The notes beneath the pieces were generated by a model, which was not told where the DNA came from, did no database searches, and worked only from the letters and a program-made list of their open reading frames with translations. The translations under genes and the position numbers were made by a program. Of a stretch of 64,000 nucleotides of DNA, positions 1-11,288 are shown in pieces. Source of the stretch: Branchipolynoe longqiensis (taxonomy: Eukaryota; Annelida; Polychaeta; Phyllodocida; Polynoidae); assembly GCA_030323885.1 (NCBI GenBank), contig CM059187.1:82482027-82546026 (forward strand). Direction: 5' to 3'. Positions within the stretch are counted from its first letter, which is position 1; the number at the start of each line of letters is the position of its first letter.

Positions 1-283
1 ACCAGCAAGTCTACTCTGTGTGAGCGTGCGGTTTTTAGGTGAATTGTTATGTTTTTTTTGGATCCAATATTGCAGTGAGTGGTGTTCGTTCTGAAATGTG
101 GACGAGAGAGGGATCGATAAATGATCAATTCCCATCGACCCAATCACGCCACCCTAGACAGCCTCCGTCAAGCTAATCTGCTTCATGTATTCGCCGTTTG
201 CTATTGGATCCGGTCCCGAACGCCATATTGGAATGTGCTCTATTGACACCAGCTTTTTCTTCCCCTTTGTGTCGAATGTAAAA
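1..283. other. No recognisable feature
   Basis: Unique-looking sequence with no long reading frame, no repeat shared with the rest of the window, and no clear splice or promoter signal that I can defend. Confidence 0.5.
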
Positions 284-960
284 GGGGCTGTCACACTACG
301 AGGTAACGACGTCAACGTAGGGAGAACGTGAAGAACGTTGAACTTCTCGGCGTAGTGTGCAAATTGGGGCAGAAGTTGAACGTGGATGCAGCATAGTGGA
401 CGAGAGAGTAACGTCGGTAAAGCGTAGTGATACCGTCTTTAGATGAGAGAGGTGAACGTAATGACGCTGACGGAACGTTATGAACGTTATTCCATCATCA
501 GAAGAACGTTACGTGACGTTAGCTACGTCATGAGACGTTGAACGTACGTTGAATGCACGTTCTCCTGACGTTCTCCTGACGTTCTCCTGACGTTGTCCTG
601 ACGTTCCCATTACGCCCCGTGGGCATTTGCACTTGGTTTAATGGGGGTCAACGTAGTGGAACGTAGTTGAACGTAGTGAGGAGCGTTGGAATAACGTCCG
701 TTTAACGTCATTGATGTTCGCTGAACGTGAACAGAACGTACGGCGAACGTAAACCCCTACGTTCGACCTACGTCAAAACTTTTGAACATGTCCAAAACCT
801 CGACGTATCTCGACGTAACACGACGTAATGTGACGTAGCTCGACGTCACTTTAACGTCATTATGACGTCATCATAACGTAATCCAACGTACATCAACGTA
901 ATGACGAAATATCACCACGTTACGCTCACGTTGGCTCATTACGTCGTAGTGTGACAGGGG
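284..960. mobile_element. ACGT-array inverted-repeat element, copy 1
   Basis: The termini are inverted repeats: CTGTCACACTACGA near 288-301 is matched by its reverse complement ending near 956. The interior is packed with AACGT/ACGTT motifs, often 10-11 bp apart (for example the ACGTTCTCCTG array around 555-605 and the CGACGTAA-type array around 800-850). It holds a palindrome-like core around 774-797. No transposase frame is present, so it is non-autonomous. The flanks (TAAA on the left, TATAA on the right) suggest a TTAA- or TAA-like target, not resolved. CpG density is far above the surroundings. Confidence 0.75.
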
Positions 961-1169
961 TATAACCATCAATAGGTTTACACATCTGTAAGAAGTATAG
1001 GCATTTGAAGGAAGGATATGGAAAACAAACGGACAATCTTCCATTTGTAAAAACATCTATAGCAGAAGTGCAACCAATTCTGAAATTGAATTTCTCTTTT
1101 TTTTTGTGTTTTCTTTTTTTTTATCTCTGCTGTTGTTATTTGAGGTTTTTGTTTGTACATTAATTGATT
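961..1169. other. No recognisable feature
   Basis: Short AT-rich stretch with a T-rich tract at 1098-1120 and no coding or repeat signal I can support. Confidence 0.4.
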
Positions 1170-1345
1170 AAGCCAGGACAATTTCAATCTTGGACAATCG
1201 GTCTCCCTCATTCCACTGTTCCTTGCCCTATCCCAGTAATGCTGAAAGCCAGTTATGTACTGATCAGTATTACTTTTTAATTCCTTGGTTTGACTCGCCC
1301 AGCGTTCGAACACGAGGGTTCGAGTCCCATGACCTACTAAAGGAG
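1170..1345 (-). mobile_element. tRNA-derived SINE (family A), partial
   Basis: On the minus strand this matches the family-A SINE body. It has a B-box-like stretch (GGTTCGAGTCC-type, read here as GTTCGAACAC and GTTCGAGTCCC), then the 'ccaatgac' and 'cctagcc' body landmarks in degenerate form. A related copy lies at 60108-60335, with the same opening 'aatttcaatc..ggacaat'. The 3' end of the SINE is missing. Confidence 0.55.
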
Positions 1346-1365
1346 GAGACAAGTCAGATTCGTGT

Positions 1366-1600
1366 GGATCGAGCCTATAACTCTGGCTGGCCCTTAAGAC
1401 CTACATTTAAATTATTTAACTAAATCGGTGGCGAAATGAGCCGTTAGTAGGTGGGTGAGGCGCCACCTGGAGGAAAGGAGGGGAATTAGGAGAGCTGTTG
1501 GAAGCAAGCCTCCCGCTCTCCAGGCCGCACCCCAACCTCCTTTAACCCATAGAAGCGAGGAACATATTAAAAGGAGGGTTTACAGGAGCAATATCAGAAT
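1366..1600 (+). repeat. Dispersed repeat R2, copy 1
   Basis: About 230 bp align, with substitutions and small indels, to 53474-53690. Shared blocks include 'gcgaaatg.gcc', 'gccacctggag', 'ggaaggagggg', 'caacctcc.ttaaccca' and 'gga.catat'. No inverted termini or reading frame that would class it. It directly follows a SINE piece, so the two could belong to one composite element. Confidence 0.55.
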
Positions 1601-1649
1601 AAGAACAATAACAGACAGGAGTATTACATACATAATAATATTTGCATAA

Positions 1650-2975
1650 ATACTTTATACCTCACATTATATATTACAATATACTTCCAAGAATACTATA
1701 TATTTCACTATCCAAAGACTGTGACCCTACTCCCTATGATACTCAATCAATCAATAGTTCCGTCCTCTAGTCAAGGGTTGGATGCAATGGTTCTCCACTT
1801 GTCCCGATGGTGTGCTGTTCTGATAGACTGTGAATAATTCAAGCCTGTCCATTGTGAAATATTTGTAAACCATGATGTTCTTGGTCTCCCTCTCCCTCTG
1901 CTGCCATTCACCTTCCCTTCCAACAATGTATGGTATATTGAACTCTAACGAATGATGTGGCCAAAATAAATAATTCTATAATACTATATATTACAATATA
2001 CTCCCAATAGTATATATTTCACTATCCAAAACTGTGACCCTACTACCTATGATACTATATATTACAATATACTCCCAATAGTATATATTTCACTATCCAA
2101 AATTGTGACCCTACTACTTATGATACGATATATTATAATATCCTCCCAATAGTATATATTTCACTATCCAACAACTGTGACCCTACTCCCTATGATACTA
2201 TATATTGCAATATACTCCCAACAGTACTATGTAGTTCACTATCCAACAACTGTGACCTTACTACCTATGATACTATATATTGCAATATACTCCCAACAGT
2301 AATATGTAGTTCACTATCCAACAACTGTGACCCTATTCCTTATAATACTATATATCACAATATACTCCCAATATTACTGTATATTTCAATATCCAACAAC
2401 TCTGACCCTACTCCCTATACTACTAAATATGACTAAATACTCTCGATAATACTATATATTTCACAATCCAACAACTGTGACCCTCCTCCCTGTAATACTC
2501 TATATTACAATGTACTCCCAATATTACTATATATTTCACTATCACTCAACTCTGACCCAACTCCCTATAATAATATGTATTACAAAAACTCCCAATAATA
2601 CTATATATTTCATAATCCAACAACTGTGACCCTCCTCCATGTAATACTCTATATTACAATATACTCCCAATATTACTATATATTTCACTATCAAACAACT
2701 CTGACCCTACTCCCTATAATAATATATATTACAAAAACTCCCAAGAATACTATATATTTCACTCTCCAACAACTGTCACCTACTCCCTATAATACTATAT
2801 ATTACAATATACTCGCTATTCTCCAAAATAGTACAATATACTTGATAAAATACTATGTGTTACACCATCCAGCAACTGTCTCCACACTCCCAACGATGCC
2901 ACACACCCACATCCCCAACTGTGACGCTGTGGGCACTTCAGCTATAATACTCAGTCATGTGAGTCTATATTTTTA
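1650..2975 (+). repeat. 71-73 bp AT-rich satellite array
   Basis: Tandem units recur with starts at 1981, 2052, 2123 and 2195, giving a period of 71-72 bp. Each unit contains 'atactatatatta', 'actcccaata', 'tttcactatcca' and 'ctgtgaccctact'. Roughly 14 units are present if the LINE insertion at 1744-1972 is left out. Units toward the right end are more diverged. Confidence 0.9.
1744..1972 (-). mobile_element. RTE LINE 3' end inserted in the satellite
   Basis: The reverse complement matches the last ~225 bp of the full-length LINE at 16603-19650 and the truncated copy at 11864-12410 almost base for base. It includes the C-terminal codons and the TTGA-repeat tail, seen here as CAATCAATCAATAG at 1744. 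Satellite sequence lies on both sides, so the LINE inserted into an existing array as a strongly 5'-truncated copy. Confidence 0.9.
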
Positions 2976-4189
2976 TATATAATCATATATATATATATTT
3001 ATATATACATACATATTCGTCATAGGGATGATGAAAATGGAAAATATTGCGCCCAGAGCAGTAATCGAAGACACAAATCTTGCATTCAGAGCTAGTGTGC
3101 TACATCATTACACTAGCTAGGCTCCCTCGTGTCATGACTCAAACCAAGGCCTAGCTGTCTGTGTGGCTCCTTCCCTGAGAGGTCAGTGCTGATCATGACA
3201 TATATCAATTTGTATAATCGGATAGTGATAAACCCTTTATCGCGTGTAATAAGCTCTGTAGTAGTTCCCCCCCCCCCCCACACTCATGGGGTGGGGGTGG
3301 GGGGACTAGCATGCACCTCGACCCCCCCCCCCCCACCCGCACACTCTCTTCTTGGAGCTGCTTTCGCCACTCGGTCGGAAACATTTTACCACCAACTCAT
3401 ACTGCACTAATGTTCTATGTTATCTTACTACATCTATAAGTATCTGACTATTTGTACATTATCTTAGCGGTAGAACTATTACATATTTATTTGTCTGGTA
3501 CAAATAACAGGCGGCAGTAACACCACCGCACCTCTGCCCTCGACACGTCTCCTCCCCCCCCCCCGACCCCACCCCCGCAACCTCCACCCCACCGCCTTTC
3601 ACAAATATGAGCCCATCTCACTGCTGAATGGGCCAAGTATTGCAGGTCTGGCGTAGGCGGGAGGCGGGGCGTGTGCCCTATAGTTGGGTCGATGCCGATG
3701 CCCTCTCTCCCTCGATCCACAGCCGTCCCCACCGCTTGTCAACAGGGACGATCACTTACTAAAATACTGCTAACTGAACTACCCAACTATCAGTCTCTTT
3801 CTTTCCATTTGTAGCATGCATCCATATGTATTACACACTGAGTGAAGTCTCTAGATTTTTCTGATTAAAAGCACATGCTGTGATCTGAATGTAAAGTATG
3901 GTGTTCCAAGTCTACGTTTACCTACGTTCTACCAAATTCTTAGACGAACTGTTAGTAGCACGGTGCCTTGATACATTACTGGTATTAACGCCGTATTGCC
4001 AGGTCGGTAGCACTGGTTAACGCCGGAGTATACCAAAGAAGGTACCGGACTGTTGGTTCAAGAAGAGACACACACTAATGTTCGCTTATATTAAACTTGC
4101 AGAATCCGATGATTGAATGATTATGCCATCTTGTGAGATAAATACATTAGGCTGGCCCTTATTATTTACGTTTCTTTAGTTTGAAGTAA
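2976..4189. other. Simple repeats and unassigned DNA
   Basis: Contains an AT-dinucleotide tract (2979-3012) and several poly-C runs with CA/CCCA content (3269-3282, 3322-3336, 3552-3575). The open frames over the C-rich segments are low-complexity shadows. I see no gene. Confidence 0.5.
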
Positions 4190-4345
4190 CTTTTAATTTA
4201 ACTGGCTAACTTGGGATATTTTTCTAATGAAAACATACTAAATTAATGTTGGCAATCATGTCACAATTGCTGACACCATAGGCTTCAAGCAGAAACTGGT
4301 TCTAATATATTGGCTTCGATGCTGCAACAAATCCCTATCCTTGCA
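4190..4345 (+). repeat. Dispersed repeat R3 ('ccataggcttc'), copy 1
   Basis: Shared landmarks in order are 'gatat.tt', 'gaaaacat', 'taatgttggcaa.catgt', 'tgacaccataggcttca', 'cagaaactggttcta' and 'attggctt'. The same order is found at 4735-4830, 9440-9610, 25575-25700 and, inverted, 51540-51690. It is non-coding, and its class is unknown. Confidence 0.6.
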
Positions 4346-4734
4346 TAGTCCGATGGGTTGGAGTTTCTGATAGTTTTTTAATAGATAAATATATTAAGTT
4401 GATCATTATAATCTAGGCTATAGAGATATTTGAAGTGTCAACATGCTAAACCTAATGACCACTAATACAGCAAGGTAAAGACATTCAGAGAAATTAACTA
4501 TTAGTAACCAAACAAGTATCCGATGTAGAAAGAACAAACTCACAGAGGTTTGGGGGATGTGGGAGAATGCTTACAAACAGATAAAGAATGCATGCAGTAG
4601 TTAGCATACAACAACTGAAAGTGATAAAATGAAGGGGAGTCACAAAACTATTACTGTCTAGTGGCGAAAACAAGTCATTAGACTTAACCGTTGTGGGCAG
4701 CATAAATACACCCATCACAAAAAAGAAATTAATT

Positions 4735-4830
4735 AATTAATTTCATATGCTTATCAAAATTCTGACACCATAGGCTTCTTCAGAAACAGCTTCTTTTAAA
4801 TTGACTTAGTGTTCACTTCTAAGTTCTAAG
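4735..4830 (+). repeat. Dispersed repeat R3, copy 2 (partial)
   Basis: Carries 'ttctgacaccataggcttcttcagaaac' in pieces plus the following 'attgacttagtgttc'. It is a shorter relative of 4190-4345, in the same orientation and 400 bp away. Confidence 0.5.
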
Positions 4831-5285
4831 TTCTAAGTGCATAAGTATCTAATTTGCGTTTCGAGGATCAAATCTAGATACACTATATGTCCCAATAGAC
4901 GTGCGCTGCACGAGTGCAGACACATGGTTACGTGTCTATTCAAAGTTAAAGAATGTCATGGATTAGTTGTTGTTGTGCCTCTGAAAGAAAGTGGGATTGT
5001 CTTATTTTATGTGCATTCAGTCTGGATATGATTGTCAATTTGTGAATGCTTTCAATCTTGAAATGGGGGGGGGTGCTTCTATTGGGTACCGTGCTTCTAT
5101 TGGGATATATAAGGTAAGTGTTTTGGTTTTCAAGTACAGGTTCTATGATAGCATGTTTGGATGATCCCCTTGATACTTGATACTGATCCTTTTTCTGAGG
5201 ATGTTAGTGCATAGGGTTCTTTAGCCATTGCTGATATAGCCATGCTTTTCTGCAATAATATACTAACATTGATTGAGAAATAAAA
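4831..5285. other. No recognisable feature
   Basis: Short frames only. The small frame at 4837-5031 has no motif I recognise. Confidence 0.4.
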
Positions 5286-5525
5286 ATTGTGCCAATGACA
5301 TCCTCCTTTGGCTTGCCTCTCGTGTAAGAGGTCACGGGTTCGATTCTGAGCCGAGTGAATCCAAGACCAAGAACAACGCACTGCTTCAGTCTGAAAATAA
5401 GATGCGGCGTTGGCCGCACTGCATGCCTACTTGGCAGCACTATAAAGCCAGCTTGAGTGTGACTTGTCGCAAATCAATCACTGCCCACCCGGAAACTGTG
5501 AGGATGGATGTTGCTAGAACCTAAA
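5286..5525 (+). repeat. Possible tRNA-like SINE of another family
   Basis: A B-box-like GGGTTCGATTC lies at about 5336-5346, preceded by 'ggcttgcctctcgtg'. It is followed by a GC-richer body ending near 5520. It does not match the family-A body. I found only weak echoes elsewhere (near 27890). Confidence 0.3.
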
Positions 5526-6045
5526 CCGCCAAACAGTCACCGCCTCCAGACTCGGTATGTCGCTTCTTATGCATTCAGGGGAAATTCTCGGTTAGAACGA
5601 CCCGCGGCAATATCGTGCCAATGACCACTCTAGCCATACAAATGACCACCCAACACCACTAACTGGTAACTGGTCTCAGAGACCCGTCCAGGTCGCCGTG
5701 TACAATCTAACCCAGTCTATTTCAGTCCCTGCATACGTGCACGCCATTGGTTACCCGTGCTATCTGTACCAGTAGTGCTGACACCTGATAGCCCAGTCGA
5801 CAGAGTGCTGGCTTCCTATACGGTAAGTCGTGGTATCGATGTCTGACTCTGTGAAACAACGGGCTCACCAGAATAGATGGGGTTTTTTAAGATAGCCCGT
5901 AAAAGATTGCCAATACCAACCTGTAAAATCTATTTCTTGGAGGAAGGATTCAACTTTAATTCATGGAGACCTAGCCTTTACAGTCTGTTGGCAATAGGAG
6001 GAAGTAATATTGTGGGTTATAGCTCAGTGTATCGCAAGCAGGCTT
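5526..6045. other. No recognisable feature
   Basis: Apparently single-copy sequence. Another tRNA-like string (5795-5850, 'agcccagtcgacagagtgctggcttcc' in parts) is too degenerate to call. Confidence 0.4.
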
Positions 6046-6235
6046 TGTGGAAAGGTCGCATTGAAGATTTCCACCACCAATCTACACCTCTGATACGACA
6101 GTAGAAGAAAAGGTCTTAAGGAGATTTTCCACCACTAATCCGCCCTCTGAGACGACAGTTGAAGAACTAATGTAATGAATGACACCACTGTGCAGCACCA
6201 ATCCACCCTGTGACGTCATTGGCAGTCCACTGCTT
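6046..6235 (-). repeat. Inverted relative of the ~100-bp satellite
   Basis: The motif 'ccaccaccaatct..ccctctgat.cgacag' recurs two to three times, with starts near 6071, 6127 and 6195. Its reverse complement is the core of the satellite at 23940-24800 ('cagagggcagattggtggtgg'). Confidence 0.6.
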
Positions 6236-7334
6236 CCGGTAGCAGCTCAGGGCGCATGCTCCGCGGGAAGAGTGTCCTGCCATGTATTGTACTAGGATAG
6301 GACGAGGACTACTTATTTGCTTCAATGTTGGGAGTACGTTGTAAAATATTCCGATAATTGCACATTGGTGGGTGATGTGAACTGGTCTATAAGGGATTAC
6401 AAATGTTATATAAAAGGTAAATGATGTAATGTGACCAGATCCATGTGGTATTGTGTAGTGCTTGTGAACCTTTACTTAGATTAAATAGACATTGTGTATT
6501 CTATAGATAGTGTGAGAGTGGCACTACTGTTAGTGTGATAGGGCCTTAGCAGCTCTGCTCACAACACCCCCCCCCCCCCCCCGACCCCCCAACTGTTAGC
6601 TACGGATCACTGCACACCCAGATACAACAGGGCAGTGAGGCCAAAACAACCAAGGCATAGCATGCTCGCTTTTAATTGGTGGATATGTGGATGCTTACTG
6701 TTGATTGGAGCGTCTGGTCATGTGACAGGCCATCTTGGATTCTAAAACCACTATATAATAATAAACCTGAGGGTGCAAGCTCTCTCTCTAACTTTCACAC
6801 TACACTCTGCCTTTCTTCTACTTGCCTGTAGTGATTTCCTATTTAGCCTGCCTACACACCTACAGCTGCCAGCCGACGACTTTACAATATGTTGAAGTAC
6901 CGTCCTGCTGGTGCGATGGGATTCAAACTTGGCAGCACTGACAAGCTAACATGAGTGCGCACCGTCACAAGTGCTGATCTGTGTTAGCATCACCTCTAAT
7001 GGTTGCTGGAATGCAACCAATCAACTGATCAAAAAGAGGGATTCGCCAAGGAAAGGCATTGATAGGAAGTCCATGTATTCACGTTCCATTGACGGCCTAG
7101 CTCTAAACAAAAACAAAGTGTAGTAGTAGTGGAGTGGGTGGGTGGGTGGGTGGGTGTGAAAAGTGTTGATAAGTGAGGAAATAGCAGCAAGCCAGGGATA
7201 GCTGGAAACAGAAGGGTGAAGCGGCGTTGGTCAGTTTGCTGTTTTGAGGGAGGACTCAGCTATCCAACAAAAGAAAAGTCCAAAGTGCAGATGGTGGTGG
7301 TGTAGGTGTGACATTCCTGCTGAGTCAAACACAA
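6236..7334. other. Unassigned, with simple repeats
   Basis: Includes a poly-C run (6566-6582) and a GTGG tetranucleotide tract (7133-7155). 6930-7000 has faint resemblance to a SINE 3' region ('catgagtgcgcaccgtcacaagt') but is otherwise unrecognised. Confidence 0.4.
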
Positions 7335-7394
7335 TGCTGGGACCGTCCTGATATGACCTTGGGTGTTTTTAGGACGAAAACCAACAAACACACG
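7335..7394 (+). mobile_element. Family-A SINE 3' end fragment
   Basis: Contains 'gtcctgatatgacctt', 'ttaggacg' and 'aaaaccaacaaaca', which are the 3' terminal landmarks of the family-A SINE. The tRNA head is absent. Confidence 0.55.
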
Positions 7395-7706
7395 ATTAAT
7401 TGCTAGCTGAGGATTTCCGATAATGATGAGTTTGGCAGAATGATAACAATGTATTCTACATTCATGTGAGCCCAAATGGACTTAAAGGAAAGAAATGTAT
7501 ATTCATTGAGGAAATCAAATCTGTTGTCAGCCTCGTGGCACTGGTCTTCGAGTAATGTGACAATACTGTTATTTACAATATATGTATATGTTTTCTGATA
7601 TTGTCATCAGCAACTAGCTAATGTCAGCTGAAGTAACTACATTAATCATTTCAAGACTTACATATGGTATAATTTGACAATTCACATACAATATAGTAAT
7701 TATATG

Positions 7707-7740
<34 letters not shown>

Positions 7741-8581
7741 GTGTATTGATGAGATCATTACATTATGGACTGGTTAGGTCTATGGTTTCCCTTTACAGGT
7801 TTTCATAGCTGTTGTGCGAAATGGAGATAGCAATTCGAGATGCAGTGTTAATAGAATGGTTTGTTTATTCTGTAAGATGGAATAGTGTTAGGTGCAGAGT
7901 TGTCCTTAGTAGGTTACTTACTATTGAATACTGACTATGAAATAACCATTGCTGTCCATTTCTTGTGAATCAGATTGGACTGGTTTACATTGCAAGTACC
8001 TATCGTTCCTGACGAAAATAGAGAGAGAATTGGTTGGGGTTTTCAGTGGTACTTTCTGAGCTGGGGTGGAGTGCAGGCCTGAGCAGCATCGGGAGGTGCA
8101 ACAGAGAGGAAACGCTGGGAGATGGATGTGGCACTGAGAGAGGACGGACAAGCGCCAGTCCAAGATGGGGTAGGGGGTTTGACAGACAGATGCATCTCAG
8201 TGTCAGAGGAAAAGGGGGCGACGGGGATATGTGGGTTTTTTCCTGTATCCTCCCAGATTCACCTATTATCCTATTACTATGAACCTAGTGTATGTGAGCA
8301 TTGATGCTCTTGTGTCTCTCACGCTTTTTGCAAAACATGAGTACCGTCAGAGGGGCATCAATTGTATTTCCAAGTGACCATTGCATCGCTGGTCAATAGT
8401 CACAACTTACTGGCTCGAACTAAACTTGCGATTGAAATACAAAAGAAACAAAGAAAAAAAGAAAATGAAAAAAAGGGAGATTTTTAGTTCCATTAATCCG
8501 AATAATATCGATATATTTTCTTAAATAAAACGCTCATCTAGATTTGAACCCTGCCTATCCACATTTGGTCGCTGCACCAGA
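7395..8581. other. Unassigned, with an (AT)n microsatellite
   Basis: A TA dinucleotide tract occupies about 7706-7736. Nothing else is recognisable. The frames at 8034-8304 are short and show no known motif. Confidence 0.5.
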
Positions 8582-8632
8582 GTGATGTACAGTGATGTAC
8601 AGTGATGTACAGTGATGTACAGTGATGTACAG
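8582..8632 (+). repeat. 10-bp tandem repeat (agtgatgtac x5)
   Basis: Five perfect copies of AGTGATGTAC in a row, followed by AGTGACC. Confidence 0.95.
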
Positions 8633-9439
8633 TGACCATCAGGTCACCAAGGGTGACCTCCCATGAGGGGTGGCCCCTAGTGGTGAGTGGAAGAGCCCAC
8701 CATTGGGACTGTTTCTCCTAGCGCGCTGTCACCTGCGAATATGTCTTACTGGGAAAGGTCAGTGCAGTCCAGACTATAATTAATCAATATGCTATTGATG
8801 AATTATTTGGGGTTTTGTTCCATAGCAATTTCAGGAAATTGTTGGTTTATGGACATTGGCAGTGTGACGTAGATAACACTGCAATGCCATCATCCCATGA
8901 CTGCAAATCTGGTGAACACGCAATCATTTTTTGTGTATGCTTTAAAAAAAATTAAAATATCCCAAAATGTACCAGTACAGCTTAATCCAACATAAAGCAG
9001 GGGCTCTAATATAGTTATCTAAAATAAAACATGTCACCAACATCAAAACTAACGGATTGCGCACTCATAAGGATGTTTTCCGTGTTCTTGTTGTTGGTGA
9101 TAATGCAGTTTAAAATCCACATTTTATTGGCCAGTTCCTCCTGCCTCATCTTGTTTTGCTCCGTGCTCGCTCTGAGCCTCGTTGTTTTTGTCACTTGTTT
9201 CCACATTTGAAGGGATGATAAGGGCTTCTCAACTCGGATTGGTGTTTTCTTTTTAACTGGAGGCCTTGGCTGCTGAGAACTACATAGAGTGCATCATGAG
9301 TGCAGTTGACTGTGTTTTCCATCAACAAGCTCAGCTCTCCTCACGTCAAAGACAAATGAGCCATTACAGAAAGCATTGGCGATTATCCACGTGTAATCAC
9401 CTGAATATTACAGTTACATAATCCGATGTTTTTAAGTTG
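8633..9439. other. No recognisable feature
   Basis: Apparently single-copy AT-rich sequence with no coding signal. Confidence 0.4.
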
Positions 9440-9610
9440 CTGCCATTTTGTTGTTGTTTGAAGTAAGCTCGATTATGAATGGCTAATTTTGGAAATGTTT
9501 GAAATGAAAACTTTTTGTTGCCATGCATGTAGAAATTCGGACAACATAGGCTTCAACTGTAACAGGTTCGATCAGATTGAGTTAATGTTTCCTTGTATGC
9601 AGAAATAACT
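9440..9610 (+). repeat. Dispersed repeat R3, copy 3
   Basis: Shows 'ggaaatgtttgaaatgaaaac', 'catgcatgtagaaattc', 'caacataggcttcaac' and 'gattgagttaatgtt' in the same order as 4190-4345. Confidence 0.55.
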
Positions 9611-9741
9611 ATCTCAAAGGTTAGCTATTTGAACTAATAACAGTTATTTCAAACTAAAGTAACATTGATTATAGCGATCAACCTCGTGTATTTATCTCAG
9701 ATAATGACAAAAACTCAAAACCATCGAAGTATGCAACTAAT

Positions 9742-10327
9742 GGCCCTGTCACACTACGATGTTTCTCACCGGCGACCTATCAGCGTTGAAAATAAAATTA
9801 AAGCGTTGAGAAATGTTAAACTTTTAGGGGAAATATGGGGAAATTGGATGTTCACGCAGTGTGTCACTAACATGTTATTAGCGCGCGGCCAACCTGTGTC
9901 GATGCGTGCAGAAAAAAAAAAGAAAAAAAGAAAAAGTTTGGCGCGATGGCATCATATGACCTCAGATGTAGCTAGGGCATAAAACAACAAAGCAACCGTT
10001 TGGCGGAAATGACCCTCACGCGCACTTGGCATCTGCCTAGCGTTCGCATAACGATCTTCCAGCGCTGTCGACGTACTTCTGACGTCGCCATAATATTGGC
10101 ACCCATGCGTTAACGCGCGTTGTCGGTCGTCGTGCTTCTTTGACATGCTAAAAACATCTAGCGACCTGCTACACTCGCCGACGTCCTCCGGGGACGGTCA
10201 TCGTCCAGGATAGTGTACCTACGTGTACTGACGTTTGCATAGCATCCCCCTAACATTTCCCGACGTTTCCTCAAAAAATTACACACGTTGACGTGCGTTG
10301 GAGAGAAGCGTCGTAGTGTGACAGGGC
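9742..10327. mobile_element. ACGT-array inverted-repeat element, copy 2
   Basis: The termini CCCTGTCACACTACGA (left) and TCGTAGTGTGACAGGG (right) are perfect reverse complements, identical to those of copy 1. The left subterminal segment ('gttgagaaatgttaaacttttaggg') aligns with the matching segments of copies 1 and 3. The interior is CpG-rich, with CGTCG, ACGT and GCGC words, but its array is less regular than in copy 1. An A-rich tract sits at 9911-9934. No transposase is present. Confidence 0.75.
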
Positions 10328-10572
10328 TATTATATATACTGCAATGGTTGGTGCTTAGGGCCAGCCAACGTGTATGACTTGTTCCAATCCTCATCTTGTC
10401 TCCTCCCTTATGGAATATTGTAATAATACACTGTAGTATGTTTTGTTTTTCACTGGTCCCTCTGATTGGCAAACCACTATGCAAACAATATATTAATCTA
10501 CAAACTGTTGATTGCCGCCCCCCCCCCCCAAAACACATAAATGCTTGCCACTTCATAGGTCAGGATAACATT

Positions 10573-10770
10573 GATTGTTTGTTGGGGTTTTATGTCCTGG
10601 CGATATCTAGCGTTATATCCGGATGAGTACCAAACTTGTGACAGCGCACATTTAATGCACCTTTATAGTGCTGTCCCAATGGGAGACCAGGCCACTGAAA
10701 CCATTACCCAATATCTCCCTCAGCCACATTATCCTGATACTCAGCAAACCAGTCCTCTGACTCCCACCAT
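10573..10770 (-). mobile_element. Family-A SINE, 5'-truncated
   Basis: Reads from the 3' end inward: 'gtttgttggggttttatgtcctggc', 'gtgacagcgcac', 'tttatagtgctgtccca', 'gggagaccaggcc', 'cagccacattatcctgatactcagc'. The tRNA-like head is missing. Confidence 0.8.
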
Positions 10771-11288
10771 TGCTCGCGTCCTACAATTAGACCACGTGCA
10801 GATCCTACGCTTGCCAGTTGCAGTCACCCCTCCCTCCCCCCCCCCCCATCTCAGCCCAACGGCTGCCCGCCACATCCTTCCTCTTCCTCTTCCTCTTCCG
10901 CTTCCTCTTCCCCTTTGTCTTCACATTCCCTCTTCCTTCCTGCGTCCTTTCCTCAACCCCCACCCTGTCCCCCAACCGCCAACCTCTAACCCCCAACTCA
11001 TCTCGCCGGCCAGCGCTATCTACAAGACGGTCACTCAACCGGAAAGAGGCCTAGAGTGTGGGGGGAGGGGGAGGGGGAGAAGCAGCGGGCATTTCTAGTC
11101 GCCTCAAATCAGAGCTCATGTCATGGTGTTCAACAAAGAACAACTCAGTCTGCTGATTATAAGCGGCAACACATATATGGAGCGGTGACGAGTTGTTGGC
11201 TTTAATACTAAAGCGAGGCATTTACTAAATCAAAGTATTTGCCTAAATTTGCTGACATATCCAAGGTAGATATCTTGTGCGCTTATTT
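10771..11288. other. Low-complexity CT tract and unassigned DNA
   Basis: A CTTCCT-type hexanucleotide tract lies at about 10872-10935, with C-rich flanks. The long frames here (10571-11098, 10818-11054) are compositional. Confidence 0.6.

Noticed and set aside
1744..1972. Local gene fragment within the satellite
   Set aside because: Matches the RTE LINE 3' end almost exactly.
10818..11054. Phe/Leu-rich frame as a signal peptide protein
   Set aside because: Lies on a CTTCCT repeat.
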